A DNA stretch of 35,954 nt. It comes from a bacterium (GTDB lineage: Bacteria > Electryoneota > B3-LCP). A model generated the notes under the pieces. The model was not told the origin of the DNA and searched no databases. It was given only the letters and a program-made list of their open reading frames with translations. The stretch lies in NCBI GenBank assembly GCA_018812585.1, contig JAHJDJ010000299.1:1-35954 (forward strand), given 5' to 3'. Shown here in pieces: positions 16,632 through 25,244 of this stretch (position 1 is the stretch's first letter; every line of letters starts with the position of its first letter). The position numbers were made by a program, and so were the translations under genes.

Positions 16632-19289
16632 ATGATTAAATCCCACTTTAAATATCCGCTGATCCTGCTCAGCATCTCCTTTCTATTCAGCTCTGCTCAA
16701 GCTCAATCCTCCCCAGACCCCGACTCTTCTCTTGTCGATACCACGTCAATCAGTCAACCGAATGCAATATTTTCCTCCGACTCGGTCGAAACGGCGGTAG
16801 ATACGGTGGCGACCGAATCGTCTGACCTGGATACAACCATTGCTTACACCGCCAAATCAATCGAATTTTTTGTTAAGGATAAGCGCACGATTTTAAACGG
16901 TGACGCGCAATTTACCTACCAGGGAATGACCCTGAAAGCGGAAAAGATCACCGTCGCCTGGGATGAAGATCTGATCATCGCCGAGGGGGTTCCGGATACC
17001 CTCTGGTCAGACAGCACTCATACTGTTATCGATACGATCATGACACGGGGTCGTCCGGTCTTTTCTGAAGGCGGCCAGGATATGAGCGGTGAGCGGATGA
17101 CTTACCACCTGAAATCGAAGAAAGGCAAAATATCCGGCGGGCAGACGTCATTCGATGAAGGGTATTACTGGGGCGCTTCTATCAAGAAAGAGACCGATGA
17201 CATTCTTTATGTCGGTCCGGGCAGTTTTACGACCTGCGATAAAGCGGAACCGCATTTCTGCTTCAAGTCGCAGCGTATGATGATGAAAAAGGATGACAAA
17301 GTAGTCGCCAAACCGGTCGTTCTGCATTTCGGAGAAGTTCCCGTGGCAGTACTGCCCTACGGCGTGTTCCCGGCCCGCAAAGGCCGCCATTCAGGGATCA
17401 TCATCCCCACGTATGGTGAAACCGGAGCGCAGGGGCGGTTCATCCAAAGGCTGGGCTATTACTGGGTGTTGAACGATTATGCCGACGTGACCACTTCGAT
17501 GGATTATTATGAAGAATCAGGTTTTCTGTTTCACGGCAGTAGCCGTTATAACCGGCGTTACCTCTTTTCCGGCACGATGAACGGATCGTATATAAATCAG
17601 CATTTTGGAGGAACGGCGAAGCGGCGCTGGGAACTGCAATGGGGGCACGATCAGATCATCACACCCAACACCAGGCTGCGCGTCGATGCGAATATCATCA
17701 GTGACGGCAGCTATTACCAGGATTATTCACTGAACCTGAATGAACAGTTGACTCAAAAACTCTACTCCAACGCGACTTTGAGCCATTCCTGGCCGGGCAC
17801 TAAAAATTCCATGTCTGTAAACCTAAGTCACGAACAGAATCTGCAGACCGAAGAGGTCACTCAGTCGCTGCCGCGTTTAAGCTTTCGCCGCGGTCAGTCT
17901 GCGATCATTCCCCTGCCTAAGAAAGCGCCCGGTGACACGACGGAAATCGAATCAGAATGGTATCATAGCCTCTACTATTCGTACTCAGGCGAGTTGTGGC
18001 AGCGCCGCATATTGGATCAAAACATAGCCAGCGGGGACACATCACTAGTGCAGGATCTGCGCACCGCGGCGAAGCATTCCATCAATTTCAGCAGTCCGCA
18101 GGATATTTTCAAGTACTTCAGCCTGAATCCGTCACTAAGCTACCGCGAAGACTGGTTCGGTGAAGCGCTGGATTACAGTAACAATCCTGCGGGGGAGAAA
18201 GTATCCGGCTTCTATTCGCGTCGCACTTTCAGCTCAGGCTTGAGTCTGTCGACAAAAATCTATGGATTGTGGTCAGAACCTTTCCGAAACGTGCAGGGCA
18301 TTCGCCATACCATGACGCCTACCCTCTCGCTGAATTTCACTCCTGATTTTTCAGATCCGGAATGGGGCTACTTCCAGACCGTCACCACAGACAGCACGTC
18401 GGATCGCAAAGATCGCTATTACGGCTCTCTTTATGGCGGCACTCCGAAGGGGAAAACGCTGGGATTGGGTTTTCGCCTGTCCAACTTGTTTCAGATGAAA
18501 ACAGGAAAGGGTGAGGAGGAAAAGAAGCTGGATCTGTTCAACCTCGATTTCTCTACCAGTTACAATATCGTTGCTGACAGCCTGAATTTCACTCCGCTGT
18601 CTTCTTCCTTTCGCGCTTCGCCGATATCCGGCAAATCGTCTGTAGGTCCCCTGAGCCGGCTCTCATTTGATGTCAAAACGACGCATAGTTTCTATAAGTA
18701 TGGCAGTAATGGCCTATATGACGAATACTATTTCGCACCAGAAGAAGGCAAAATCCTGCGTCTGACCAAGTTCGACATCTCAGCCAATTCGAGTTTCTCG
18801 CTGGGAACGCTGCGTCATACCCGCGAATCGGTCTTAGAAAAAGATACCAAAGATTCACAATTCGGGATCGCCTCAGAAGAATTAGAAGCGGATACGATGC
18901 TTGCAGAACAAACCGCTTTGCCAAAGGTTGATGAGGGTTGGTTCATGGGTCAGGTGCCCTGGGATCTGAAATTATCACTGCACTACACTTCCAACCGCAA
19001 TAATCCCAACGATTTCTCCGAAACATTCTGGTTGAATGCCAGCATCGACGCGTCCTTGACACGCTACTGGCAGGTCAGCTATAATACCCGCTTTGATTTG
19101 ATTGACCATAAGGTCGTCTCAGCGGGATTGACCATTTACCGTGATATGCACTGCTGGGAAGGCCGCATCACCTGGAATCCACTGGGCGTCGGACAGGGGT
19201 TCTTCCTGAAGATCAATATCAAGGCGTCACAACTGAAGGACGTTAAAGTCGAAAAGAAGCAGGGTCAGGGCACGTTTATGGGATTTTAG
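16632..19289 (+). CDS. lptD: LptD-like LPS assembly outer-membrane protein
   Basis: LptD forms the outer-membrane barrel that inserts LPS at the cell surface together with LptE. The 885-residue protein has a signal peptide ending near AQAQ (residue 25), a low-complexity Ser/Thr/Asp stretch to about 70, an OstA/LptA-like jelly-roll domain (about residues 75-240, with LNGDAQFTYQG and SGERMTY), then the conserved entry to the barrel, VPVAVLPYGVFP and RHSGIIIPTYG, and a long beta-barrel to the C-terminus. It resembles the LptD-like proteins of Bacteroidota and relatives. The typical LptD disulfide cysteines are not obvious, apart from Cys in FTTCDKAEPHFC. The gene stands alone between the radical SAM and OPT genes. 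It supports the presence of LPS in this organism. Confidence 0.87.
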   Translation: MIKSHFKYPLILLSISFLFSSAQAQSSPDPDSSLVDTTSISQPNAIFSSDSVETAVDTVATESSDLDTTIAYTAKSIEFFVKDKRTILNGDAQFTYQGMTLKAEKITVAWDEDLIIAEGVPDTLWSDSTHTVIDTIMTRGRPVFSEGGQDMSGERMTYHLKSKKGKISGGQTSFDEGYYWGASIKKETDDILYVGPGSFTTCDKAEPHFCFKSQRMMMKKDDKVVAKPVVLHFGEVPVAVLPYGVFPARKGRHSGIIIPTYGETGAQGRFIQRLGYYWVLNDYADVTTSMDYYEESGFLFHGSSRYNRRYLFSGTMNGSYINQHFGGTAKRRWELQWGHDQIITPNTRLRVDANIISDGSYYQDYSLNLNEQLTQKLYSNATLSHSWPGTKNSMSVNLSHEQNLQTEEVTQSLPRLSFRRGQSAIIPLPKKAPGDTTEIESEWYHSLYYSYSGELWQRRILDQNIASGDTSLVQDLRTAAKHSINFSSPQDIFKYFSLNPSLSYREDWFGEALDYSNNPAGEKVSGFYSRRTFSSGLSLSTKIYGLWSEPFRNVQGIRHTMTPTLSLNFTPDFSDPEWGYFQTVTTDSTSDRKDRYYGSLYGGTPKGKTLGLGFRLSNLFQMKTGKGEEEKKLDLFNLDFSTSYNIVADSLNFTPLSSSFRASPISGKSSVGPLSRLSFDVKTTHSFYKYGSNGLYDEYYFAPEEGKILRLTKFDISANSSFSLGTLRHTRESVLEKDTKDSQFGIASEELEADTMLAEQTALPKVDEGWFMGQVPWDLKLSLHYTSNRNNPNDFSETFWLNASIDASLTRYWQVSYNTRFDLIDHKVVSAGLTIYRDMHCWEGRITWNPLGVGQGFFLKINIKASQLKDVKVEKKQGQGTFMGF

Positions 19290-19333
19290 AGCGATTTCTT
19301 TGCCGATTGCAGAAAATTGCACTTTGAGTTGGT

Positions 19334-19349
19334 CTTAATATTTATTAAG
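19334..19349 (+). promoter_or_regulatory. palindrome upstream of the OPT transporter gene
   Basis: CTTAATA-TT-TATTAAG is a perfect palindrome 70 bases before the OPT start. It could be a regulator-binding site or a weak terminator of lptD without a T tract. Nothing else supports either reading. Confidence 0.3.
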
Positions 19350-19418
19350 TTACTGCACTATAAATCCATCATCAACAGCATAGAATCCCCATTGATATAA
19401 TGACTCCAGAGGAAAAGC

Positions 19419-21215
19419 ATGAAGGAAGGTTCATATTCGGAATTAACGGTTAGAGCCGTCGTCTCTGGTCTGTTTGTCGGCTGTCTGATTGGCGCTTCCA
19501 ACATCACCATCGGCTTGAAGATCGGCTGGACGTTCGGAGCCTCGATCACTGCGGCAGTCGTATCCTTTGCCATTTTCAAGACCTTAAGCGGCGTCCTGCG
19601 CAGACCCTACAGTGAGAAGGAGAATCTGATTACGGCAACCGCCGGTTCATCTGCTGGGACGATGGCTTCAGCGGCCGGGCTGACGGCTTCAATTCCCGCG
19701 CTCGAGTTGATCTTAAAAGAGCAGGGGCTGCCAGTCCTCTCCTACGGACAACTGATCCTCTGGGGCATCTCGATTGCCTTCTTAGGGGTTTTCTTCGCAG
19801 TGCCGCTGCGCAAGCAGATGATCGTCGTCGAAAAGCTGAAGTACCCCACCGGCACCGCCGCCGCGGAAACCATCAAAGCAATGTACGCCTCCGGCGTGGA
19901 AGCCGTCAAGAAAGCCAAGGTGCTCTTCTATGCCGCCATTTTCGCTGGAGCCTGGAAGCTTATGCTCTCCATCCAACCGCTCGGATTGAGCGGGATTGAA
20001 GATCTGAGCTTCAACGATTTCGGGCTTTCCTGGGGTGTGCTGGGATTGACCTTTGCAGTACTGACGATGGGCATCAATATGTCTCCCATGATGCTGGGGG
20101 CAGGGATCTTGATCGGACCCAAAGTCGGCTGGTCTCTCCTGGGAGGCGCCGTCCTGGCCTGGGGTATCATCACACCCATCTTGAATGCCAAAGGATTAAT
20201 CATCTACAGCGGCGGGTCGTCCATTTACCGGGACGCCCTGAAATGGATATTATGGCCAGGGGTCTCCTGCATGGTCTTTGCGGGTTTCACCAGCCTGGCC
20301 TTGCAATATAAAACCATCGCCCGCACCTTTACATCACTGAAAAAAGCGACCGCTGGATCTGGAAACGCAGCTGATGAAGAAGAAGACGCTCCCGATCCTT
20401 TCCCCATGACCTGGTGGTTCATCGGTATGGCGGCTGCAACCATTCTAACTGCATCATTGGCTCACATCTACTTCGGCATCCACATCTGGATGGGCATTCT
20501 GGCTGTGATTCTGTCACTGTTCATCGCCAGTGTGGCGGTGCGTGCCACTGGTGAAACCGACATCAATCCCGTCGGAGCGATGGGCAAGATTACCCAAGTG
20601 GTCTACGGTATCCTGGATCCCGGACACATCACCACCAACCTGATGGCTGCCGGTATTACCGCGGCTGGAGCCAGTCAAGCGGGTGATTTGATGCACGACC
20701 TGAAGGCAGGCTACATTCTGAAGGTCTCCATTAGAAAGCAGGTTATCACGCAGTTAATCGGCGTCGTGACCGGTATCTTTGCGGCGGCGGCGGTGTATCG
20801 CCTGCTGACAGCCGCCTACGAGATCCCGGGCGAAGTCTTCGCCGGACCAGCCGTCGTCGCCTGGCACCTGATGGCGAAAGTGTTGGTCGTCGGTATCAGC
20901 GCCATTCCGGTCAGCGCCCGCTGGGCTGCAGTCATCGGCGGACTTTTCGGTATTATCGTCACGATACTGCACAAAAACAAGAAAATCGCCAAATGGCTGC
21001 CCTCCCCCGTGGCTCTGGGAATCGCCTTCATCGTTCCGGGGTTTTATTCGGTGGCGATGTGGCTGGGCGCCTGGATCACGCACCTCGTCAACAAGAAGAA
21101 TCCCGACCTGGTTGAAAGCTATGGCGCCTCGCTGGCATCCGGTCTGATCGCCGGTGAAGGTTTGATGATGGTCGTCGTCGCGGTTCTGCTGATTTTAGGT
21201 GTGAGTTGGGTGTAA
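19419..21215 (+). CDS. OPT-family oligopeptide transporter
   Basis: This 598-residue inner-membrane protein has about 14-16 hydrophobic segments and belongs to the OPT superfamily of proton-coupled carriers of small peptides or metal chelates. Recognisable parts are the N-terminal TVRAVVSGLFVGCLIGASN, IGLKIGWTFGASITAAV, the glycine-rich ATAGSSAGTMASAAG near residue 90, and GDLMHDLKAGY near residue 425. A hydrophilic loop with DEEEDAPD near residues 318-325 separates two halves. The ATG is preceded by GAGGAA. The glycosyltransferase gene follows after only 3 bases and is probably co-transcribed. The substrate cannot be read from sequence. Confidence 0.9.
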   Translation: MKEGSYSELTVRAVVSGLFVGCLIGASNITIGLKIGWTFGASITAAVVSFAIFKTLSGVLRRPYSEKENLITATAGSSAGTMASAAGLTASIPALELILKEQGLPVLSYGQLILWGISIAFLGVFFAVPLRKQMIVVEKLKYPTGTAAAETIKAMYASGVEAVKKAKVLFYAAIFAGAWKLMLSIQPLGLSGIEDLSFNDFGLSWGVLGLTFAVLTMGINMSPMMLGAGILIGPKVGWSLLGGAVLAWGIITPILNAKGLIIYSGGSSIYRDALKWILWPGVSCMVFAGFTSLALQYKTIARTFTSLKKATAGSGNAADEEEDAPDPFPMTWWFIGMAAATILTASLAHIYFGIHIWMGILAVILSLFIASVAVRATGETDINPVGAMGKITQVVYGILDPGHITTNLMAAGITAAGASQAGDLMHDLKAGYILKVSIRKQVITQLIGVVTGIFAAAAVYRLLTAAYEIPGEVFAGPAVVAWHLMAKVLVVGISAIPVSARWAAVIGGLFGIIVTILHKNKKIAKWLPSPVALGIAFIVPGFYSVAMWLGAWITHLVNKKNPDLVESYGASLASGLIAGEGLMMVVVAVLLILGVSWV

Positions 21216-21218
21216 TAC

Positions 21219-22151
21219 ATGGCTGAAACCGCCAGGATCGCCATCTGCGTCCCCACCTTCAAGCGGCCAGTCGGACTGAAACGGCTGCTGGAAGGCATCA
21301 ACGAAATCGACCTGCCCGACCCCGCGCCGGACGTTAAAATCGTCATAGTCGATAACGATCCCGACCGCGGCGCCGCGGCGCTCATCGAAGAACTGAAACC
21401 GACCCTGCGTTTCCCGGTCAGCTACAGTCATCAAACCAAACGCGGCATCTCCCCCAGCCGCAATCAGGCGCTAAACGACGCCGGAAACGTCGACTGGATC
21501 GTCTTCATCGACGATGATGAACGCCCCGAAAAGAACTGGCTGACAGAACTGCTGCGCGTGCAGCAGGAATACCAGGCTGACGTGGTCCAGGGTCCCGCTG
21601 AACCTATCTATGACATTGATCCCCCCGCCTGGATCGTTAAAGGAAACTTCTTCCGTCGTCCCCGCTTCAAGACCGGCCATTTGCTGGATCGCGGCTCCAC
21701 GCGCAACATCCTCTTTCGTGCCGACCTGTCACATAAGCTGGGCGCCCAATTTGACCTGCGCTTAGCTCTACTCTCCGGTGAGGACGGTCTCTTTTTCCGA
21801 AATGCCTATCTGTCTGGCTTCAAGATTGTCTGGGCGGATGAGGCGCTGGTCTGGGAATGGATTCCCGAAGACCGCATGATCGCCAAATATCTGATCCGCA
21901 GGCAATTCGCTACCGGCTGTCAGGACGGCGTCATCGGGATGACACTCTTCAAGCCCCCCAAGGCGCAACTGCGCCTTATCGCCAAAGCCGCTTACCGCAT
22001 CGTTTATGGAAGCTTGAAGGCATGCGCGGGCTTGATTTTAGGCAAACGTGTCCTAGTGAATGGCATTCAGGATATCGCGCACGGCGTCGGCCGCATCGTG
22101 GGAATGCTGGGAATTTTGCCGGAACAGTACCGCGTGACGCAGGGGAAATGA
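21219..22151 (+). CDS. family 2 glycosyltransferase
   Basis: This is a GT-A fold glycosyltransferase that uses a nucleotide sugar. The 310-residue protein has IAICVPTFKR at residues 7-16, VDNDPDRG near 48, RGISPSRNQAL near 74, the metal-binding FIDDDERP near 93, and SGEDGLFFRNA near 186, a typical acceptor-side GED motif. A single hydrophobic stretch near residues 264-274 may associate it with the membrane. Unlike the GtrB-like enzyme in the minus-strand operon it has no paired C-terminal membrane helices. It starts 3 bases after the OPT stop codon. The link to a peptide transporter is odd, and the acceptor is unknown. Confidence 0.88.
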   Translation: MAETARIAICVPTFKRPVGLKRLLEGINEIDLPDPAPDVKIVIVDNDPDRGAAALIEELKPTLRFPVSYSHQTKRGISPSRNQALNDAGNVDWIVFIDDDERPEKNWLTELLRVQQEYQADVVQGPAEPIYDIDPPAWIVKGNFFRRPRFKTGHLLDRGSTRNILFRADLSHKLGAQFDLRLALLSGEDGLFFRNAYLSGFKIVWADEALVWEWIPEDRMIAKYLIRRQFATGCQDGVIGMTLFKPPKAQLRLIAKAAYRIVYGSLKACAGLILGKRVLVNGIQDIAHGVGRIVGMLGILPEQYRVTQGK

Positions 22152-22155
22152 AACC

Positions 22156-22201
22156 GTAGGGTAGACTAAACCAGACGGCCTGCCGGATGATACAGTCTAC
22201 C
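22156..22201 (+). repeat. REP-like element 1: GTAG plus hairpin
   Basis: GTAG abuts the stem GGTAGACT (22160-22167), which pairs perfectly with AGTCTACC (22194-22201). A small inner hairpin CGGC-CT-GCCG lies at 22176-22185. Compared with element 5 (GGTGGACT/AGTCCACC) one stem pair has changed from G-C to A-T on both sides. Confidence 0.6.
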
Positions 22202-22263
22202 GAAAGAGCCTATCAGTGAAATCAGTATCATCAGCGACCATCAGCGGTTCAGGGAAAAGGTAT

Positions 22264-22281
22264 CCCACCGTAAGCGGTGGG
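22264..22281 (-). repeat. CCCACxGC-TT hairpin repeat, copy 1
   Basis: CCCACCG-TAAG-CGGTGGG is a perfect stem. Read on the minus strand with its flank (22290-22264) it aligns with 24534-24563 over nearly 30 bases, with one 3-base indel and a compensatory C-G for T-A stem change. Confidence 0.6.
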
Positions 22282-22337
22282 GCACCAGGCTGCAGTTATT
22301 ACTCGACCTGACTGTTACCTTGAAAGTAAACGGGAGA

Positions 22338-22388
22338 TAACATGGTGGCGTCGGATCACAATGCCGCTAAGACCTGACGCGACTGTTA
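22338..22388 (+). other. long imperfect stem, possible structured RNA
   Basis: TAACA (22338-22342) pairs with TGTTA (22384-22388), and inside it GCGTC (22348-22352) pairs with GACGC (22376-22380). With the terminator just downstream this may be the last domain of a non-coding RNA or a folded 3' UTR. It matches no RNA family I recognise. Confidence 0.3.
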
Positions 22389-22395
22389 TGCTTAT

Positions 22396-22424
22396 GGGCG
22401 GCGATTAGGCCGTCCCTTTTTTTG
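22396..22424 (+). terminator. Rho-independent terminator
   Basis: GGGCGGC and GCCGTCCC form a seven-pair stem with one bulged T and loop GATTAG, followed by seven T. It would end the OPT-glycosyltransferase transcript or any RNA from the structured stretch before it. Confidence 0.7.
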
Positions 22425-22433
22425 TTAGACTGG

Positions 22434-22479
22434 CCGGGACAGGTTCCCCGAAGGGGCTGCCGCTGGCAGCATGTCCCGG
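22434..22479. repeat. three-way-junction palindrome, copy A
   Basis: Outer stem CCGGGACA/TGTCCCGG (22434-22441 and 22472-22479) encloses two hairpins, CCCC-GAA-GGGG and GCTGCC-GCT-GGCAGC. The architecture and outer stem match copy B at 25720-25766 although the inner hairpins differ in sequence. Confidence 0.6.
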
Positions 22480-22605
22480 TTTATTTAACCTTCAGTAGGT
22501 TGAAATCAATGAACTGTTTTGGGAAGTGTTGGAATTGGGAAAATTACAGGGGGGGGGCAGGGCGGCCACTAAGACCTAACGTAAAAGATAATTTTACATT
22601 TCAAA

Positions 22606-23169
22606 CTAGATTTCATACCTACCATCATCTCGCGCTAAAAATCGGACCAAACAACTGTGAAGTAATATCCATCCACGACGACTCATTTGTGCAACTTTTC
22701 TTATATTACTGGTATTTAATATTCCTTTTTCTACTATTACAGGCAAAAGAAAATTCGCACAAAATCCTGTTTTATCTTCACTATCAGACCAGTGAGGAAT
22801 AAAAAACACCCTTGAATACTTATATCTTGTAAACGCACTCCTGTCTGAAGTATCTAGATCTTTAGGCAAACAGATTAATGGGACTAGAATAGCCCAACTC
22901 ACTTCGTCCCGAACAAGATCACAAGAATTACTGACAATTAACCAGAATTCAAAGCTATCGTATAGAAAAGGTGTACCACTAATATCAAATATAGGAACAG
23001 ATGCTTTGAAATGGATGATATCACCCTGAAAATAATTTCCCGTATCTATCGTACCATAATAGAAATCTTCATTCAAATTTATAGATTTCGTAATTTCTCT
23101 AATCTCATTCTTTAATTGATCGGCGTCGTAGATTGTGCCCCAACGTAGCTCTGAATTATCATTATCCAT
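22606..23169 (-). CDS. hypothetical protein of the AT-rich three-gene module
   Basis: I do not recognise this 187-residue protein. It is rich in aromatic and acidic residues, has no signal peptide, and contains GTIDTGNYFQGDIIHF (about 40-55) followed by a hydrophobic strand and the compact motif IVSNSCDLVRDE (about 77-88), then SWAILVPLICLP. The Cys-Asp in SNSCDL might be functional. It ends with a basic segment. It starts 9 bases after the end of the 119-residue gene and shares that module's low GC content, so it is probably its third gene. There is no membrane segment apart from moderately hydrophobic strands. Confidence 0.7.
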   Translation of the reverse strand: MDNDNSELRWGTIYDADQLKNEIREITKSINLNEDFYYGTIDTGNYFQGDIIHFKASVPIFDISGTPFLYDSFEFWLIVSNSCDLVRDEVSWAILVPLICLPKDLDTSDRSAFTRYKYSRVFFIPHWSDSEDKTGFCANFLLPVIVEKGILNTSNIRKVAQMSRRGWILLHSCLVRFLARDDGRYEI

Positions 23170-23178
23170 GGTGCATTA

Positions 23179-23538
23179 TTATTTTGGAAAGGGTTTTCTT
23201 TTTGCGTCAGATAATTGCCTATTAACAATACTATCTACAATATGTTGATCGGTTTCGTCAATTGGAAGTTCTTCATTAATTACCTTCATGATATTCGACG
23301 ACTTTCTAAGTAACACACTTATTGGTTGATTTTCGGTAACTTGTCCCGTTATGTCGGCAATGATAAAAACACCACAGTTACTTAGTGGTGATGGAGTATC
23401 ATCAAGCCAGCCACATTGGTCATCGAATCTAAAATCCAATGGGCCTAAAAAATGTGGAATTCTGCCATTCGTCACCGAGGGATGGAAAGACCCTAATAGG
23501 CTTGGATTTTCCTCCATTCGTTTTTGAGTATTCATCAT
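23179..23538 (-). CDS. small hypothetical protein of the AT-rich module
   Basis: The ORF track begins at 23565, but I prefer the ATG at 23538 (or the next one at 23535). GGAG lies a few bases upstream, and the ATG overlaps the TGA stop of the TIGR04255-like gene as ATGA, a common coupling arrangement. That gives about 119 residues. No known domain is visible: there is a Pro/Gly-rich N-terminal half with PHFLGPLDFRFDD and WLDDTPSP, a hydrophobic strand CGVFIIADI, and a charged C-terminus. It sits between the two other genes of the module and is likely co-translated with them. Confidence 0.65.
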   Translation of the reverse strand: MMNTQKRMEENPSLLGSFHPSVTNGRIPHFLGPLDFRFDDQCGWLDDTPSPLSNCGVFIIADITGQVTENQPISVLLRKSSNIMKVINEELPIDETDQHIVDSIVNRQLSDAKRKPFPK

Positions 23539-24299
23539 TTTTCTCCATTGGATTTTGTTAGCCATTCTTTCAAGGAATCACCAACGATAGTCATATATGA
23601 GGAGAAGATGTCATCAGCGAAAGCATGCATTCTTGCATCGAGTGTGCCGAACTCAAAATTCCCCTCGAAGTACCTATCAATATCAAAGCTAAATGTTGGA
23701 TTATCAATGTCTCCAACAAGCCCATATCGTAAAGTTAACATTCCGCCGTTAACCTTTGATCTAATTTCGTGCGAAAACAGAGTTGCATTAAGGCTAGCAA
23801 GCGATATCGGTCCCTTAAGATACTCCTTGTCGATTAAATCTTTCCATTCAAGTGCCCTACCAAAATCTTTGCTTATCTTCCCTTTGTCAATCTCGTTTAT
23901 ATATCTCATACCAAGCCTAGACGGTACTATTGGAGAATAGACTTTTTGAAGGGCATCAATCGCGATGTTGACATCATTGAACAATTCTTGTCTGCTTTCA
24001 TGCCAATGGCTTTCAAGATAGATTGCAGCTGGCCCGAGTCCTATTAACGTTTTTCCGTCGAGAGTTCCAAGTCTAAATTGTCTTTCTTCTTTAATTTCAA
24101 TACTATCTGTACGCATTTGGTTTATTGTTCTAACCATGCCTTCTTCAAAACTTGGGAACCTCTTTCTTACTATCTCTTGGAAGTCTGAAATCCTATCTGC
24201 TATTTTCAGTATTGGCTGGAAACGGAGCTGAATAATTGTGGATTTTATTGTATTACGTGAAAATGTTTGGTGATTGTATTTTTTTATTTTCCAGGTCAT
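23535..24299 (-). CDS. TIGR04255-like family protein
   Basis: The 254-residue protein has the layout I associate with TIGR04255, a sporadically distributed family of unknown function. Features are an N-terminal strand with IIQLRFQPI, a middle LGMRYINEID (about 140), and a C-terminal helix region with AFADDIFSSYMTIVGDSLKEWL. There is no signal peptide or membrane segment and no recognised catalytic motif. Sporadic families in two- or three-gene AT-rich modules are often defence or stress modules, but no effector domain can be named here. The start at 24299 has only a weak AAAGAAA site. Base composition is clearly poorer in GC than the genes on either side, which suggests transfer. Confidence 0.72.
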   Translation of the reverse strand: MTWKIKKYNHQTFSRNTIKSTIIQLRFQPILKIADRISDFQEIVRKRFPSFEEGMVRTINQMRTDSIEIKEERQFRLGTLDGKTLIGLGPAAIYLESHWHESRQELFNDVNIAIDALQKVYSPIVPSRLGMRYINEIDKGKISKDFGRALEWKDLIDKEYLKGPISLASLNATLFSHEIRSKVNGGMLTLRYGLVGDIDNPTFSFDIDRYFEGNFEFGTLDARMHAFADDIFSSYMTIVGDSLKEWLTKSNGEK

Positions 24300-24533
24300 G
24301 TTATATTTCTTTTTGTATTTCGTAGTGTTTTAATTGGTTCCCATAATGTTAAACTTCCTTGGAAGATCATTGTTCCAAAGTTACAATTTACTACAATCAA
24401 ATTTAACCATATAATTTCAATTGTCCAAATGCAATTTACAATTTTTCACTATCTTCCCAATCTAGTGTGTATTCTTACGCTTTGTTTTTTCCAAGTTTCA
24501 TCGCTATCCAGTCACTATTTGTGACCAGTTATT

Positions 24534-24563
24534 GCCTGGCGGTGCCCCACTGCTTGCAGTGGG
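24534..24563 (+). repeat. CCCACxGC-TT hairpin repeat, copy 2
   Basis: The stem CCCACTGC-TT-GCAGTGGG (24546-24563) is perfect. It is preceded by GCCTGGCGGTGC, shared with copy 1. Confidence 0.6.
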
Positions 24564-24658
24564 TGAGATAATCCCCAGCCAGGCCTCATCCCGCTGAAAC
24601 GGATTACCAGAGGCATTCCTTCGGAACAAGACCTGACGGAACTCAAGACTATAATAAA

Positions 24659-24681
24659 CCCGGCTGGTCGAGCCAGCCGGG
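24659..24681. repeat. perfect 9-bp hairpin
   Basis: CCCGGCTGG-TCGAG-CCAGCCGGG. No T tract follows directly on either strand, so I treat it as a repeat hairpin and not a terminator. Confidence 0.5.
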
Positions 24682-24836
24682 CCACGCTCAAGCCAGCCAC
24701 CAGCCACTTTTTACAACATTCTCCTTGCGTCCACCACAAATATGTTGTATATTATAGTTAGATACTGAAATAATCACGAAATATCTCTCCATGCAGGAGT
24801 ATAATGATGCTATTAAGCAACATCTATTCAATCGCC

Positions 24837-24864
24837 GTAGTCGGGCTCGTCCCTGAGCCCGACT
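24837..24864 (+). repeat. REP-like element 2: GTAG plus hairpin
   Basis: GTAG is followed directly by TCGGGCTC-GTCCCT-GAGCCCGA. Element 3 lies immediately next to it in opposite orientation, a head-to-head pair as in bacterial BIME units. Confidence 0.65.
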
Positions 24865-24891
24865 GTCGGGGTGAGAGACCACCCCGACTAC
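24865..24891 (-). repeat. REP-like element 3: GTAG plus hairpin, inverted partner of element 2
   Basis: On the minus strand GTAG (24891-24888) is followed by TCGGGGTG-GTCTCT-CACCCCGA. Relative to element 2 the two changed stem positions are both compensated. The outer CCGTAG (24835-24840) and CTACGG (24888-24893) can also pair, making a three-way junction. Confidence 0.65.
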
Positions 24892-25165
24892 GGCTTTCCC
24901 ATCTTCCATTCGCGTTTCTTGACAATAACAAATCTGTCATCTTGGACAAATCTGTCCGCCACACTTTGACCCATAAAAACAATCACTTAGCCCCCAAAAA
25001 CGACAAAGTTGGCACAATTTCAAGTTTCGTGCGGGGCGATGTCGCTGTCTGTCGTTTTTGTGCGGGGGAATCACAACCCCATGCCACATCTGTCCCAGTC
25101 CCAAAATGTAAAAAAGTGTCAGATTCCTGACGAGCCGGAATGACGCTTTCTGCAACAAACAAGAA

Positions 25166-25201
25166 GCCGGATTGCCTGTACCCACGGTAAGACAATCCGG
25201 C
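25166..25201. repeat. GCCGGATTG palindrome, copy 2
   Basis: GCCGGATTG (25166-25174) pairs with CAATCCGGC (25193-25201) around an 18-base loop. The downstream flank, with AGATACTATCCACT, resembles the flank of the rocA terminator copy, which has TGATGCTAACCACT. Confidence 0.55.
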
Positions 25202-25244
25202 CCCAGATACTATCCACTATCCACCAGCCACCAGTTCCCGGTGC

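Larger units (their letters stand above)
22152..22605. other. 454-base non-coding stretch with structured repeats
   Basis: I find no convincing gene here; the 126-residue plus-strand ORF starting at 22422 has no recognisable features. The stretch holds a GTAG-headed hairpin, a CCCACCG hairpin, a long imperfect stem, a terminator and a three-way-junction palindrome, listed separately. It also contains a run of nine G near 22549-22557. Confidence 0.7.

Noticed and set aside
22152-22424. tmRNA, RNase P RNA or a known riboswitch
   Set aside because: None of their conserved landmarks (tag reading frame and T-loop end, P4 motifs, B12 or SAM boxes) is present.
22549-22557. G9 run as a phase-variation switch
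   Set aside because: It lies in non-coding DNA and not in a promoter or reading frame that I can identify; it may also be a sequencing-length uncertainty. The T7-G7 run near 27680 was set aside for the same reason.
22422-22802. 126-residue plus-strand ORF
   Set aside because: It begins in a terminator and three-way-junction repeat, crosses the G9 run and overlaps the end of a better minus-strand gene; no domain-like sequence.
24659-24681. Terminator of the three-gene module or of a plus-strand gene
   Set aside because: Strong stem but no adjacent T tract, and it lies upstream of the module, with no gene ending nearby.
24504-25195. Several overlapping small ORFs on both strands
   Set aside because: They coincide with palindromes, are low in complexity and lack ribosome sites; long frames here are a by-product of GC-rich hairpins.
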